Shown here one piece after another: positions 36,173 to 44,513 of a stretch of DNA of 64,000 bases. The notes below the pieces were generated by a model. The model searched no databases and was not told the origin of the DNA. It was given only the letters and a program-made list of their open reading frames with translations. Origin of the DNA: Actinomycetospora corticicola (lineage in GTDB: Bacteria; Actinomycetota; Actinomycetes; Mycobacteriales; Pseudonocardiaceae); NCBI RefSeq assembly GCF_013409505.1, contig NZ_JACCBN010000001.1, positions 3,844,001 through 3,908,000 on the forward strand, written 5' to 3'. Every line of letters begins with the position of its first letter. Positions within the stretch are counted from its first letter, which is position 1. The position numbers and the translations under genes are program-made.

Positions 36173-36769
36173 TCAGGAGACCAGGCCCCGTCGGAAGCCG
36201 TGCGCCACGGCCTGCGCACGATCACGGACGCCGAGCTTGCGGAAGAGCCGGCGCGCGTGGGTCTTCACCGTGTCCTCGGACAGGTAGAGCTCCCGCCCGA
36301 TCTGGCCGTTGCTCTTGCCCTGCGCCATCCCGCGCAGCACCTGCAGCTCGCGCTCGGTGAGCTGGACGCCGGTGTCCGACGGCGTGCGCGGGGCCGGCAC
36401 CGAGGTGCTGGCGAGGGTGTGGGCGAGCGCGGCGACCAGCTCGGGACGGGAGGCGTCCCACCGCAGGTAGCCGCGGGCCCCGCCCGCGATGGCGGCGGCG
36501 ATGCTGCCGGAGTCGTCCGGGGCACCGAAGACGATGACGTTCGCCTGCGGGTGCGCGGCGACGAGCCGACGGGTGGCCTCCACCCCGGTCGGCACGGCGC
36601 GCTGGGTCCCCACGAGGACGACGTCCACGCTCTGCCGGGAGAAGCGGGTGAGCAGCTCGTCGCCGTGGGCGACGCAGTCGATGCGGTGGACGCCCGGCAC
36701 GGCCGACATGACGCGGGTCAGGCCCTCACGCACGCTGCGGCGGTCGTCGCAGATCAGGACCGTCGTCAC
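36173..36769 (-). CDS. Orphan LuxR-type response regulator with degenerate receiver
   Basis: The C-terminal LuxR helix-turn-helix is intact (LTERELQVLRGMAQGKSNGQIG, LSEDTVKTHARRLFRKLGV). The N-terminal receiver keeps the Asp pair (CDDRR, 8-9), but the phospho-acceptor position reads VVLVGTQ (Gly54 instead of Asp) and the conserved Lys is Arg in GYLRWDAS. It is therefore likely a phosphorylation-independent regulator, like the BldM/WhiI group of actinobacteria. GTG 36769 with GGGAGGAA upstream is chosen. No kinase is adjacent. Confidence 0.88.
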   Translation of the reverse strand: MTTVLICDDRRSVREGLTRVMSAVPGVHRIDCVAHGDELLTRFSRQSVDVVLVGTQRAVPTGVEATRRLVAAHPQANVIVFGAPDDSGSIAAAIAGGARGYLRWDASRPELVAALAHTLASTSVPAPRTPSDTGVQLTERELQVLRGMAQGKSNGQIGRELYLSEDTVKTHARRLFRKLGVRDRAQAVAHGFRRGLVS

Positions 36770-37389
36770 GGAAGTTCCTCCCTGCAGCGTTCCTGCAGTC
36801 GCTTGGCGGGCACTACCGGTCATCGGCGCGCCGCCGCCCCGGCTTGAGTCGGATCCGCGGTTTTCCCGCGCCGGATCGACGACCGGTGCCATGCCTGCTC
36901 CTCATCCGGTGATCCTGCGGCGACCGGACGGCGTACCGCGCCGTACGACGTGGTTGCCACCGGACCCCTCTCCCCTGTCAACGGCGCCGAGGGCGACCGG
37001 TCACGGCCGACCCTCCCGCTCCCCCGTCGTATCCGCCACCCACACGGAGCACCGAACACGGTGTGCTCAGGGAATGATCACGGATGGTGGTCGTATGGGC
37101 AAGTCTTGTCACGCACCGGATTCGTCGACCGGTGCGATCGGCGCGGTGTGTCGCGCATCCGGACGACCGGCGGTCGATTGCGAAGGGGGGGACGGCTCAC
37201 AACCGGATGTCTTGTCCGCCGTGGTCCGGCGGTCATAGGGTCGGACCACGGTCGCCCTGCGCGCGACCACCGGCACGGACGGTGACGCACCGGCCGGGCC
37301 CACCACTTCGTGGTGCCGACGACGTCGGGTCTGGACACCTCGGGCCCGGGGCCGCCGCCCACCCGCGTCAGGACGAGGAGGTGGTCGAG
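36770..37389. promoter_or_regulatory. Divergent regulatory region between the orphan regulator and whiB
   Basis: This non-coding stretch of 620 bp contains a GAGCAC-N10-GTGCTC inverted repeat (37047-37068). It also has a probable whiB promoter, TTGTCC (37213-37218) and TAGGGT (37236-37241) with 17-bp spacing. The -10 lies in the loop of a perfect 10-bp inverted repeat CCGTGGTCCG (37219-37228 and 37242-37251), a likely operator. That puts the start of transcription near 37248, with a leader of about 140 nt. Confidence 0.5.
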
Positions 37390-37689
37390 ATGGCCGACGT
37401 CCGTCGACTCCCCGGCCCCAACGCCGATCTCTGGGACTGGCAGCTGCACGCCGCGTGCCGCGGCATGGACAGCGCGTTCTTCTTCCACCCCGACGGCGAG
37501 CGCGGGCCCGCCCGCGCGAGCCGGGAGCGCCGCGCCAAGGCGGTGTGCGAGGGCTGTCCCGTGATGGAGCCCTGCCGTCGGCACGCGCTCGCCGCGGGCG
37601 AGCCCTACGGCATCTGGGGCGGACTCTCGGAGTCCGAGCGCACCGGGTCCCGCTCGCGCGGCCGGGTGCAGGACATCGTCATCCGCTGA
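37390..37689 (+). CDS. whiB3: WhiB-family iron-sulfur transcriptional regulator (WhiB3 type)
   Basis: This 99-residue WhiB protein has the four [4Fe-4S] cysteines C23, C53, C56 and C62 (CEGCPVMEPC), the GIWGG turn (74-78), and a basic C-terminal tail RSRGR for DNA contact. WhiB proteins bind the principal sigma factor and respond to redox or nitric oxide. Its position between sigD and groEL1 is that of Mycobacterium whiB3 (Rv3416). AGGAGG lies about eight bases before the ATG. Confidence 0.92.
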   Translation: MADVRRLPGPNADLWDWQLHAACRGMDSAFFFHPDGERGPARASRERRAKAVCEGCPVMEPCRRHALAAGEPYGIWGGLSESERTGSRSRGRVQDIVIR

Positions 37690-37718
37690 GACCGGCACGG
37701 ACCCACGGACGGCCCGCC

Positions 37719-37738
37719 GGTCACCGTCGACGGTGACC
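37719..37738. repeat. Perfect 20-bp palindrome after whiB
   Basis: GGTCACCG-TCGA-CGGTGACC is completely self-complementary and lies 30 bases after the whiB stop. It may be part of the termination region. Confidence 0.55.
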
Positions 37739-37776
37739 GACGGGTCGTTCGTGCATCCGGGCCGGACACGACGAGA

Positions 37777-37809
37777 ACGGGCCCGCACGCCGGTGGCGTG
37801 CGGGCCCGT
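37777..37809. terminator. Strong bidirectional terminator between whiB and groEL1
   Basis: ACGGGCCCGCACGCC (37777-37791) pairs perfectly over 15 bp with 37795-37809, leaving a 3-nt loop. It is 25 bases from the groEL1 stop and between convergent genes. Confidence 0.75.
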
Positions 37810-37834
37810 CGTCGTACCGGTGACCTACCGGGAC

Positions 37835-39469
37835 TCAGTGCCCGTGCCCGTGGCCGTGCCCGTGGCCGTGGCCACCGGCGGCGGCGGGCGCCTCCTCCTC
37901 GGGCTTGTCGACGACCGCGGACTCGGTCGTCAGCACCATGCGCGCGATCGAGACCGCGTTCTCCAGGGCGGAGCGCGTGACCTTGACCGGGTCGATGATG
38001 CCCGCGGCCATCAGGTCGCCGTAGGTCTCGCTCGCGGCGTCGTAGCCGGTCTCCCAGCCGCCGTCGGCGACCTTGGCGGCCACCACGGCACCCTCGAGGC
38101 CCGCGTTGGCCGCGATGGCCTTGAGGGGCGCCGAGAGCGCCCGACGGACCAGCGCCACCCCGGTGGCCTCGTCGCCGGTGCGCCCGAGGCCGCCCTCGAG
38201 CTCGGCCGACGCGTGCAGCAGGGCCGCACCGCCGCCGGGCACGATGCCCTCCTCGACCGCGGCCCGGGTCGCCGCCACCGCGTCCTCGATGCGGTGCTTG
38301 CGCTCCTTGAGCTCGGTCTCGGTGGCCGCGCCGACCTTGATCACCGCGACGCCGCCGGCGAGCTTCGCCAGCCGCTCCTGCAGCTTCTCGCGGTCCCAGT
38401 CGGAGTCGGTCTCGTCGATCTCGCGACGGATCGCCGCCACCCGGCCCTCGACGGCGGCCTTGTCGCCGCCGCCCTCGACCAGCGTGGTGGCGTCCTTGGT
38501 GACCACCGCGCGCCGGACGGAGCCCAGCGCGTCGAGCCCGGCCTCGGAGAGCTTGAGCCCGATCTCGGGGTTGATCACCGTGGCGCCGGTGGCGGCCGCG
38601 AGGTCGTCGAGGAACGCCTTGCGGCGGTCCCCGAAGAACGGCGCCTTGACCGCGCAGATGCGCAGCGTCTTGCGGATGGCGTTGACGACGATGGTCGACA
38701 GCGCCTCGCCCTCGAGGTCCTCGGCCACGACGAGCAGCGGCTTGCCGGACTCGACGACCTTCTCCAGCAGCGGGAGGAGCTCCTGGATGGAGGAGATCTT
38801 CTCGCGGTGCAGCAGGACGTGGGCGTCCTCGAGCACCGCCTCCATGGACTCGCCGTCGGTGACGAAGTAGGGCGAGAGGTAGCCCTTGTCGAACTGCAGC
38901 CCCTCGGTGACCTCGAGCTCGGTCGCCAGCGTCGAGGATTCCTCGATGGTGATGACGCCGTCCTCGCCGACGCGCTCCATCGCCTCGCCGATGAGGTCGC
39001 CGATCTCCTGGTCGCGCGAGGCGACCGCGCCGACGGCGGCGATGCCACGCTTGCCGTCGACCGGGGTGGCCTTCGCCCGCAGGACCTCGGTGACCTTCTC
39101 CGCGGCCGCCGCCATGCCGGCGCCGATTCCGGTGGGGCTCGCCCCGGCCGCCAGGTTGCGCAGGCCCTCGGCGACGAGCGCCTGGGCCAGCACCGTGGCC
39201 GTCGTCGTGCCGTCACCGGCGACGTCGTTGGTCTTGGTGGCCGCCGTCTTCGCCAGCTGCACGCCGAGGTTCTCGAACGGGTCGGAGAGCTCGATCTCGC
39301 GGGCGATGGTGACACCGTCGTTGGTGATGGTCGGTCCACCGAACTTCTTGTCCAGCACGACGTGGCGCCCCCGCGGTCCGAGGGTCACCTTCACCGCCGC
39401 CGCCAGCTGGTCGACGCCGCGCTCGAGGGCGCGACGGGCGGTCTCGTCGAACGTGATCTGCTTGGGCAC
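37835..39469 (-). CDS. groEL1: Chaperonin GroEL (GroEL1 type, His-rich tail)
   Basis: The 544-residue 60-kDa chaperonin subunit has [48 protein letters not shown] (ATP-binding DGTTT) and the late motif [16 protein letters not shown]. It ends in a Gly-His repeat ([11 protein letters not shown]) in place of the GGM tail. That tail marks the actinobacterial GroEL1 paralogue encoded beside groES, which tends to serve specialised folding roles and can bind metal. It follows groES after a hairpin and is under CIRCE control. Confidence 0.96.
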   Translation of the reverse strand: MPKQITFDETARRALERGVDQLAAAVKVTLGPRGRHVVLDKKFGGPTITNDGVTIAREIELSDPFENLGVQLAKTAATKTNDVAGDGTTTATVLAQALVAEGLRNLAAGASPTGIGAGMAAAAEKVTEVLRAKATPVDGKRGIAAVGAVASRDQEIGDLIGEAMERVGEDGVITIEESSTLATELEVTEGLQFDKGYLSPYFVTDGESMEAVLEDAHVLLHREKISSIQELLPLLEKVVESGKPLLVVAEDLEGEALSTIVVNAIRKTLRICAVKAPFFGDRRKAFLDDLAAATGATVINPEIGLKLSEAGLDALGSVRRAVVTKDATTLVEGGGDKAAVEGRVAAIRREIDETDSDWDREKLQERLAKLAGGVAVIKVGAATETELKERKHRIEDAVAATRAAVEEGIVPGGGAALLHASAELEGGLGRTGDEATGVALVRRALSAPLKAIAANAGLEGAVVAAKVADGGWETGYDAASETYGDLMAAGIIDPVKVTRSALENAVSIARMVLTTESAVVDKPEEEAPAAAGGHGHGHGHGHGH

Positions 39470-39497
39470 TATCCGTCCTTTCGTACACCGGACACAC

Positions 39498-39540
39498 CAC
39501 CGCCCCGGGACCCCGGAGCTTCGGGATCACCGGGGCGGTG
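39498..39540 (-). terminator. Intercistronic hairpin between groES and groEL1
   Basis: CACCGCCCCGG (39498-39508) pairs perfectly with 39530-39540 across a 21-nt loop that contains a second small stem. No T-tract follows. Such hairpins in groESL operons act as partial terminators or processing and stability elements that give more GroES than GroEL message. Confidence 0.5.
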
Positions 39541-39556
39541 GCGCTGCCTACGGTGC

Positions 39557-39853
39557 TTAGTTGACGACCGCCAGGACGTCGCGCGACGACAGGATCAGGT
39601 AGTCCTCGCCGTTGTACTTGACCTCGGTGCCGCCGTACTTCGAGAAGATGACGACGTCGCCGACCGCGACGTCGAGCGGGATGCGGTTGCCGTTGTCGTC
39701 GACCCGCCCCGGGCCCACCGCGAGGACCTTGCCCTCCTGCGGCTTCTCCTTGGCGGTGTCAGGGATGACGATGCCGGACGCGGTCGTGGTCTCGGCCTCG
39801 GAAGCCTGCACCACGAGCTTGTCCTCGAGCGGCTTGATGTTCACGCTCGCCAC
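39557..39853 (-). CDS. groES: Co-chaperonin GroES
   Basis: The 98-residue GroES has [26 protein letters not shown], the mobile loop around [21 protein letters not shown], and [24 protein letters not shown]. It caps the GroEL ring. First gene of the CIRCE-regulated groES-groEL1 operon. Confidence 0.97.
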   Translation of the reverse strand: MASVNIKPLEDKLVVQASEAETTTASGIVIPDTAKEKPQEGKVLAVGPGRVDDNGNRIPLDVAVGDVVIFSKYGGTEVKYNGEDYLILSSRDVLAVVN

Positions 39854-39962
39854 GGGATGACCTCCACGATCTGGGGTCCAGCTGTTCTGGATGGGTGGGT
39901 GACGGCGCCCGGGAGGCCGACCCGTCGTCGCGGGTGCCGAGCCGGCTCCGGTGCCGTTCGTT

Positions 39963-39989
39963 TTGGCACTCTACCGCCGCGAGTGCCAA
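39963..39989 (-). promoter_or_regulatory. CIRCE element (HrcA operator) with overlapping groES promoter
   Basis: TTGGCACTC-N9-GAGTGCCAA is a perfect 9-9-9 inverted repeat, differing from the canonical CIRCE by only one base per arm. On the minus strand TTGATG (39997-39992) and TAGAGT (39973-39968), 18 bp apart, give a promoter that overlaps the element. HrcA repression of groES-groEL1 under normal temperature follows from established knowledge. The promoter lies at the very end of rimI. Confidence 0.9.
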
Positions 39990-39993
39990 TCCA

Positions 39994-40491
39994 TCAACGA
40001 GGGTCGTGCGGGCGTGTGGCGGCGGTCGGGACGGCCGGTCGACGCATGGTGTGCGCGTCCGCCCCGCTCGCGTAGTAGCGCCGTCGGGTGCCCACCACCT
40101 CGAAGCCCTCGGAGCGGTAGAGCGCCAGCGCGGGCACGTTGTCGGTGCGCACCTCGAGGAAGGTGACCGCCTCGATCGCGTCGGCGCGGTCGAGCAGCGC
40201 GCGGAGCAACCGGCGGCCCACTCCGTGCCCCTGCACCATCGGGTCCACCCCGATCGTGTGCACCTCGGCCTCCGCCGGGTCCCGTCCGAAGGCGGGGGCG
40301 GGCAGCAGCGCGATCCCGGCGTAGCCCACCAGCCGGCCACCCGCCCGGGCGGCCACGTACGGGTGGCCCGCGTGCAGCTCCGAGCGGAACGCGTCGGCGC
40401 TCCACGGGTCGTCGCCGGGGAAGAGCAGCGCCTCCAGCCGGGCGCACTCCGCGGCGTCCGCCGGGGTCAGCGGCCCGAGGACGACGGGCAC
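39994..40491 (-). CDS. rimI: Ribosomal protein S18-alanine N-acetyltransferase
   Basis: This GNAT-fold acetyltransferase (165 residues) has LTPADAAECARLEALLFPGDDPWSADAF at the start, acetyl-CoA motif GVDPMVQGHGVGRRLLRALL, and FLEVRTDNVPALALYRSEGFEVVGTRRRYY, the characteristic RimI end. GTG 40491 with GGGGAGGGG upstream gives normal length. A GTG at 40566 overlapping the upstream stop (GTGA) would add 25 residues. The usual neighbours tsaB and tsaD are absent. Confidence 0.88.
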   Translation of the reverse strand: MPVVLGPLTPADAAECARLEALLFPGDDPWSADAFRSELHAGHPYVAARAGGRLVGYAGIALLPAPAFGRDPAEAEVHTIGVDPMVQGHGVGRRLLRALLDRADAIEAVTFLEVRTDNVPALALYRSEGFEVVGTRRRYYASGADAHTMRRPAVPTAATRPHDPR

Positions 40492-40562
40492 CTCCGGCGC
40501 CCCTCCCCGTGGCGGCGGAGCGTCGTCGCCGTCGCGGCGGGAGGCGGCGTCCCCCGGTCCGG

Positions 40563-41741
40563 TCACGCCCGTCGTCGGGGTCGGCGCAGCCGCGACCGGC
40601 GGGACGACGATCCGGCCTCCTGCGGCCGGAGGCGGCGGAGCACCTGGCTGCGGTGGGTGCAGCGGCGCAGCAGTTCGAGCAGGGCCGCGTCGAACTCCCC
40701 GGGCTGCTCGAGCATCGCCATGTGGCCCGCGCCCTCGAGCGGGAGCAGCTCGGCCCGCGGCAGCTCGGCGGCGATCACCTCGGAGTGCGAGTACGGGATC
40801 ATGACGTCGCGGGTGCCGCCGGCGACGAGCACCTCGCACTGCGAGAGGCCCCGCAGCGCCGCCTTGCGGTCGTGGGTGGAGAGCGTGTTCGCGAACGAGG
40901 TGAGGACGTCGAGGGCGGTCGAGGCGATCGTCGAGTCGACGAGGTCGATCAGCGCCGGGTCGACGTCCTGGTCCCCGAACGAGAAGCGCGCGACCGCGGC
41001 CCACATCGCGTTGCCACCGAGTCGGCGGATCCGGTCGACGGTGGCCGGGCGCCAGTGGGCGAGCCGGCCGAGGACGTTGACGGTCGGGTTGCGGTGCGAG
41101 AGCACCGCGCGCTGCAGGCCGACGGTGCCGACGTCGCCCGCCGAGGTCGACACGAGCGCGACGCCGAGCACGCGGTCGCGGAAGAGCGCGGGGTGCCGCT
41201 CGGCCAGCGCCATGATCGTCATGCCGCCCATGGAGTGGCCGACCAGCACGAGGTCGCCCTCCGGGGCCACGGTGCGGATCACGGCGTCGAGGTCCGCGCC
41301 GAGCTGGGCGATGGTGCAGGCCCGTGCCGAGCACTGTCCGGATCGGCCGTGCCGGCGCTGGTCGTAGAGGACGACGCGGACGGCGGGGTCGGTGAGGCCC
41401 GCGAGCATCCGACGCTGGAAGTGCCAGCAGCGCCGGTCCAGCGCGAACCCGTGGACGAGGACGACCGTCAGTTCGGGCTTCGCCCCCGGCGTGACCGGGT
41501 CGACCTCCTCGACGGCGAGCCGGACCCCGTCGTCGGCGGCGACCGAGGACTCCCGCCCGCGGGGCAGCAGGCCGAGCTGGGAGGGGTGGGCGGACTCGTG
41601 CTCCTCGAGCTCGGCGCGGGCCTTCACCACCCGGGAGCGGGCACGACCCGCGCCGACGGCGCCGACCGCGGCCGCGCCACCCAGCACCGTGCCCGCGATC
41701 GCCCCGATGATCCCGCCGGTGTGCCGCCGGTCGTCGCTCAT
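40563..41741 (-). CDS. Alpha/beta-hydrolase
   Basis: The 392-residue protein has an N-terminal hydrophobic Gly/Ala segment (GGIIGAIAGTVLGGAAAVGAVG, about 9-30), then an alpha/beta-hydrolase domain. That domain has VVLVHGFALD (oxyanion hole), YDQRRHGRSG, the nucleophile elbow VGHSMGGMT, an acid in GGTRDVMIP and a catalytic His in GAGHMAMLEQPG. The Arg-rich C-terminus is low in complexity. It lies in the alr-rimI interval where actinobacteria often have such a hydrolase. Substrate unknown. Confidence 0.85.
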   Translation of the reverse strand: MSDDRRHTGGIIGAIAGTVLGGAAAVGAVGAGRARSRVVKARAELEEHESAHPSQLGLLPRGRESSVAADDGVRLAVEEVDPVTPGAKPELTVVLVHGFALDRRCWHFQRRMLAGLTDPAVRVVLYDQRRHGRSGQCSARACTIAQLGADLDAVIRTVAPEGDLVLVGHSMGGMTIMALAERHPALFRDRVLGVALVSTSAGDVGTVGLQRAVLSHRNPTVNVLGRLAHWRPATVDRIRRLGGNAMWAAVARFSFGDQDVDPALIDLVDSTIASTALDVLTSFANTLSTHDRKAALRGLSQCEVLVAGGTRDVMIPYSHSEVIAAELPRAELLPLEGAGHMAMLEQPGEFDAALLELLRRCTHRSQVLRRLRPQEAGSSSRRSRLRRPRRRA

Positions 41742-41828
41742 CGGTCGTCGCCCGCGGACCGCGCCGCCGCCGCCGTCGTCATGACTGGCCTTCTACCACG
41801 TCCGCACCCGAATAACCCGTGAAGTCGG

Positions 41829-42971
41829 TCAGCCCACCACGGTCCGGACCGGCCGGGGCCGGCTCCCGACCCCGGTGACGATCTCGTAGTGGATGGTGCC
41901 GAGCAGCTCCGCCCACTCGGCCGCGCTCGGCCCGCCGTCGTCCCCCGCGCCGAAGAGCAGCACCTCGTCACCCTCGGCGACGCCGTGGTCGGTCCCGCTC
42001 GGGCCGAGGTCGACCATCACCTGGTCCATGCACACCCGTCCGACGACGGGGCGGCGGACCCCGCCGATCCCGACCGTCAGCCTCCCCGTGGACCCGAGCA
42101 GCCGGGGCACGCCGTCGGCGTACCCGACCGGCACGAGGGCGAGGACCCGGTCGGTGGGCGTGGTCCAGATGTGGCCGTAGGAGACGCCCTCGCCGGCGGC
42201 GACGGTCTTGAGCAGCGCGACCCGGCTGCGCAGCGACATGGCCGGGCGCAGGGCGGTCGGCTCCCCCGCCCCGGCGATCGGGTCGAGCCCGTAGACCGCG
42301 ATCCCGGGCCGGACGAGGTCGCGGTGCAGGTCGGGCCGGGTGAGCGTGGCGGCGGAGTTCGCGACGTGCGCGAGCAGCGTCCGCCCGAGCCGGGTCCGCG
42401 CGGCGGCGTGGGCGTCGTCGAACCGGCCGGCCTGGACTTCGATGGTCGGGTGGGCCGGGGCGTCGGCGTGCGCGAGGTGGGTCCACACCGCGACCGGTTC
42501 GACCTCGCCCGCGGCCGTGTGATCGGCGACGGCCTCGAGGAGATCGCCCCACCCGTGCGGCGGGCAGCCGTTGCGCGAGAGCCCCGTGTCGATCTTGAGG
42601 TGGATGCGGGCGGGCCGTCCCGCGGCCCGGGCGCCCGCCGCGACGGCGGCGAGGTCGCGGCGGGAGGCGACACCGAGGTCGACGTCGGTCGCGACGGCGG
42701 GGGCGAAGTCCTCGTCGGGCACGTGCAGCCATGACAGGACCGGGGCGGTGATCCCCGCCGCGCGCAGCTGCGCGGCCTCCTCGAGGGTGCACACCCCGAG
42801 CCAGCGGGCGCCGGCGTCGAGCGCGGTGCGTGCCACGTCGACGGCCCCGTGGCCGTACCCGTCGGCCTTGACCACCGCCATCGTCCCGGCGCCGGCGGCG
42901 AGCCCGACCAGGTGGCGGACGTTGTGGCGGACGGCGTCCAGGTCGATCCGGACCTCCGCGCGGGGGCTCAC
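41829..42971 (-). CDS. alr: Alanine racemase
   Basis: This PLP enzyme makes D-alanine for peptidoglycan. The 380-residue product has the cofactor Lys in AVVKADGYGHGA (about 35), HLKIDTGLSRNG, RPGIAVYGLDP, the catalytic Tyr in AGEGVSYGHIW, and VCMDQVMVDLG near the C-terminus. GTG 42971 overlaps the nnr stop by four bases (GTGA), so the two are translationally coupled. Confidence 0.96.
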   Translation of the reverse strand: MSPRAEVRIDLDAVRHNVRHLVGLAAGAGTMAVVKADGYGHGAVDVARTALDAGARWLGVCTLEEAAQLRAAGITAPVLSWLHVPDEDFAPAVATDVDLGVASRRDLAAVAAGARAAGRPARIHLKIDTGLSRNGCPPHGWGDLLEAVADHTAAGEVEPVAVWTHLAHADAPAHPTIEVQAGRFDDAHAAARTRLGRTLLAHVANSAATLTRPDLHRDLVRPGIAVYGLDPIAGAGEPTALRPAMSLRSRVALLKTVAAGEGVSYGHIWTTPTDRVLALVPVGYADGVPRLLGSTGRLTVGIGGVRRPVVGRVCMDQVMVDLGPSGTDHGVAEGDEVLLFGAGDDGGPSAAEWAELLGTIHYEIVTGVGSRPRPVRTVVG

Positions 42972-44434
42972 ACCGCCTCCCGGACCGAGCGGATGGCCTC
43001 GGGCAGCGCGGCCTGGACGTGGGAGGCGGGGACGGGGGCTCCCCGCGAGCCCAGCTCCGCGGCGCGGGCGTGGACGAACGCGGCGCAGCCGCCGGCGTCC
43101 AGGGGGTCGAGGCCTGCGGCCAGCAGCGCCCCCGCGACGCCCGAGAGGACGTCGCCCGAGCCCGCCGTCGCGAGCCAGGAGGAGCCCGCCGGGTGCACCA
43201 GCACCCGGCCGTCCGGCGCCGCGACGACCGTGGCGTTGCCCTTGAGCAGGACCGTCACGCCGAGTTCGGCCGCGGCCCGGCGGGCGGCGCCGATCCGGTC
43301 GACGGCGGGGTCGGGCGGGTCGTCGAACGAGGCGACGAGGCGGGCGAACTCCCCGGCGTGCGGCGTCACCAGCGTCGTCGTCGCGGCGGCACGGGCCCGC
43401 AGGTCGGCGTCGGCGCCGAGCAGGGTGATCGCATCGGCATCGGCGAGCACCGGGAGGCCGGCGTCGAGCACGTGGCGCAACGTCGCGGCGCCGGCGTCGT
43501 CGGTGCCCAGCCCCGGCCCGACGGCCCAGGCCTGGACGCGCCCGGCGTCCTCGACGTGGTCGGTGGCGACGACCTCGGGCCAGGCGGCCCGGACCTCGTC
43601 GGCGGCGGACCCGGCGTAGCGGACCATCCCGCTGGTGGCCAGGGCGGCGGCGCCGCTCGCGAGCACGGCCGCGCCCGGGTAGGTGGCGCTGCCGGCGGCG
43701 ATCCCGACGACGCCCTGGGTGTACTTGTCGTCGGTCGGACCGGGCACGGGCCAGCGCGCCCCGACGTCGGCGGCCTCCAGCACCCGGGCGTGCGGCTCCC
43801 CGAGCTCCGGTCCCAGCCCGACGTCGATGAGCGTCACCGGGCCGCACCGGTCCCGGTTCAGCACGTGCACCGGCTTGCGGGCCCCGAAGGTGACCGTCGC
43901 CGTGGCGCCGACCGCCCGATCGGGCACGACCCCGGTCCGCGGGTCGACGCCGGACGGGGTGTCGATCGCGAGGACCGGGACCCCCGCGGTGTCGGCCGCG
44001 TCGACGAGGACGGGCGCGGGGTCGCGCAGCCCGCCCCGGGCCGAGATGCCGACGATCGCGTCGAGGACCAGGTCGGCCCGGCCGATCGCGACGACGGCGG
44101 GCTCGACCTCGGTCAGCACCCGCGCGCGGAACGAGCGCAGGGCCTCGAGGCCGGCCGGGTGGGCCCGGTCGGGGGCCAGCAGCACCGCGGTGACGGCGAC
44201 GCCCCGGCGGCAGAGGTCGGCCCCGGCCCAGAGCCCGTCGCCCCCGTTGTTGCCCGCGCCGACGAGGACGACGACCCGGCGTCCGACGACCCCGCCCGTC
44301 CGCTCGCTCAGCAGGCGCAGCGCGACCTGGGCCGCGCCGTGGGCCGCGCGGCGCATGAGCGCCCCCTCGGCCGTACGCGCCAGGACGGGTTCCTCCGCGG
44401 CCTGCACCTGCTCGGGCGTCCAGACGCCGTACAC
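42968..44434 (-). CDS. nnr: Bifunctional NAD(P)H-hydrate epimerase / ADP-dependent NAD(P)H-hydrate dehydratase
   Basis: The N-terminal YjeF_N epimerase domain (1-210) has VVLVGAGNNGGDGLWAGADL and DAIVGISARGGL. The C-terminal ribokinase-like dehydratase domain has TDDKYTQGVVGIAAGSATYPGAAVLA, VTPHAGEFARL, LLKGNATVVAAP and the nucleotide site LATAGSGDVLSGV. Together they repair hydrated NAD(P)H. GTG 44434 is preceded by GGAGG. Next to alr as in most actinobacteria. Length 488. Confidence 0.94.
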   Translation of the reverse strand: MYGVWTPEQVQAAEEPVLARTAEGALMRRAAHGAAQVALRLLSERTGGVVGRRVVVLVGAGNNGGDGLWAGADLCRRGVAVTAVLLAPDRAHPAGLEALRSFRARVLTEVEPAVVAIGRADLVLDAIVGISARGGLRDPAPVLVDAADTAGVPVLAIDTPSGVDPRTGVVPDRAVGATATVTFGARKPVHVLNRDRCGPVTLIDVGLGPELGEPHARVLEAADVGARWPVPGPTDDKYTQGVVGIAAGSATYPGAAVLASGAAALATSGMVRYAGSAADEVRAAWPEVVATDHVEDAGRVQAWAVGPGLGTDDAGAATLRHVLDAGLPVLADADAITLLGADADLRARAAATTTLVTPHAGEFARLVASFDDPPDPAVDRIGAARRAAAELGVTVLLKGNATVVAAPDGRVLVHPAGSSWLATAGSGDVLSGVAGALLAAGLDPLDAGGCAAFVHARAAELGSRGAPVPASHVQAALPEAIRSVREAV

Positions 44435-44455
44435 GATGTGCCTCCTTCGTCGGCA

Positions 44456-44513
44456 GGTGAGCACTGAGGGGGCTGTAGCCCCACTTTCTGCTCACCTGCG
44501 CGCAGCGCACCTA
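44456..44513 (-). repeat. Dispersed stop-codon-associated palindromic repeat, copy 3
   Basis: In reverse it starts at the TAG of glmS (44511-44513), followed by GTGCGCTGCGCGCAGG and a stem GGTGAGCA / TGCTCACC, with inner GGGGCT / AGCCCC. The block from TAG to AAAGTGG is identical to that behind guaA. Confidence 0.8.

Noticed and set aside
40491-40566. RimI extended N-terminus as a fused TsaB remnant
   Set aside because: The 25 extra residues are Gly/Pro/Arg-rich and show no TsaB motif; more likely intergenic scar or leader.
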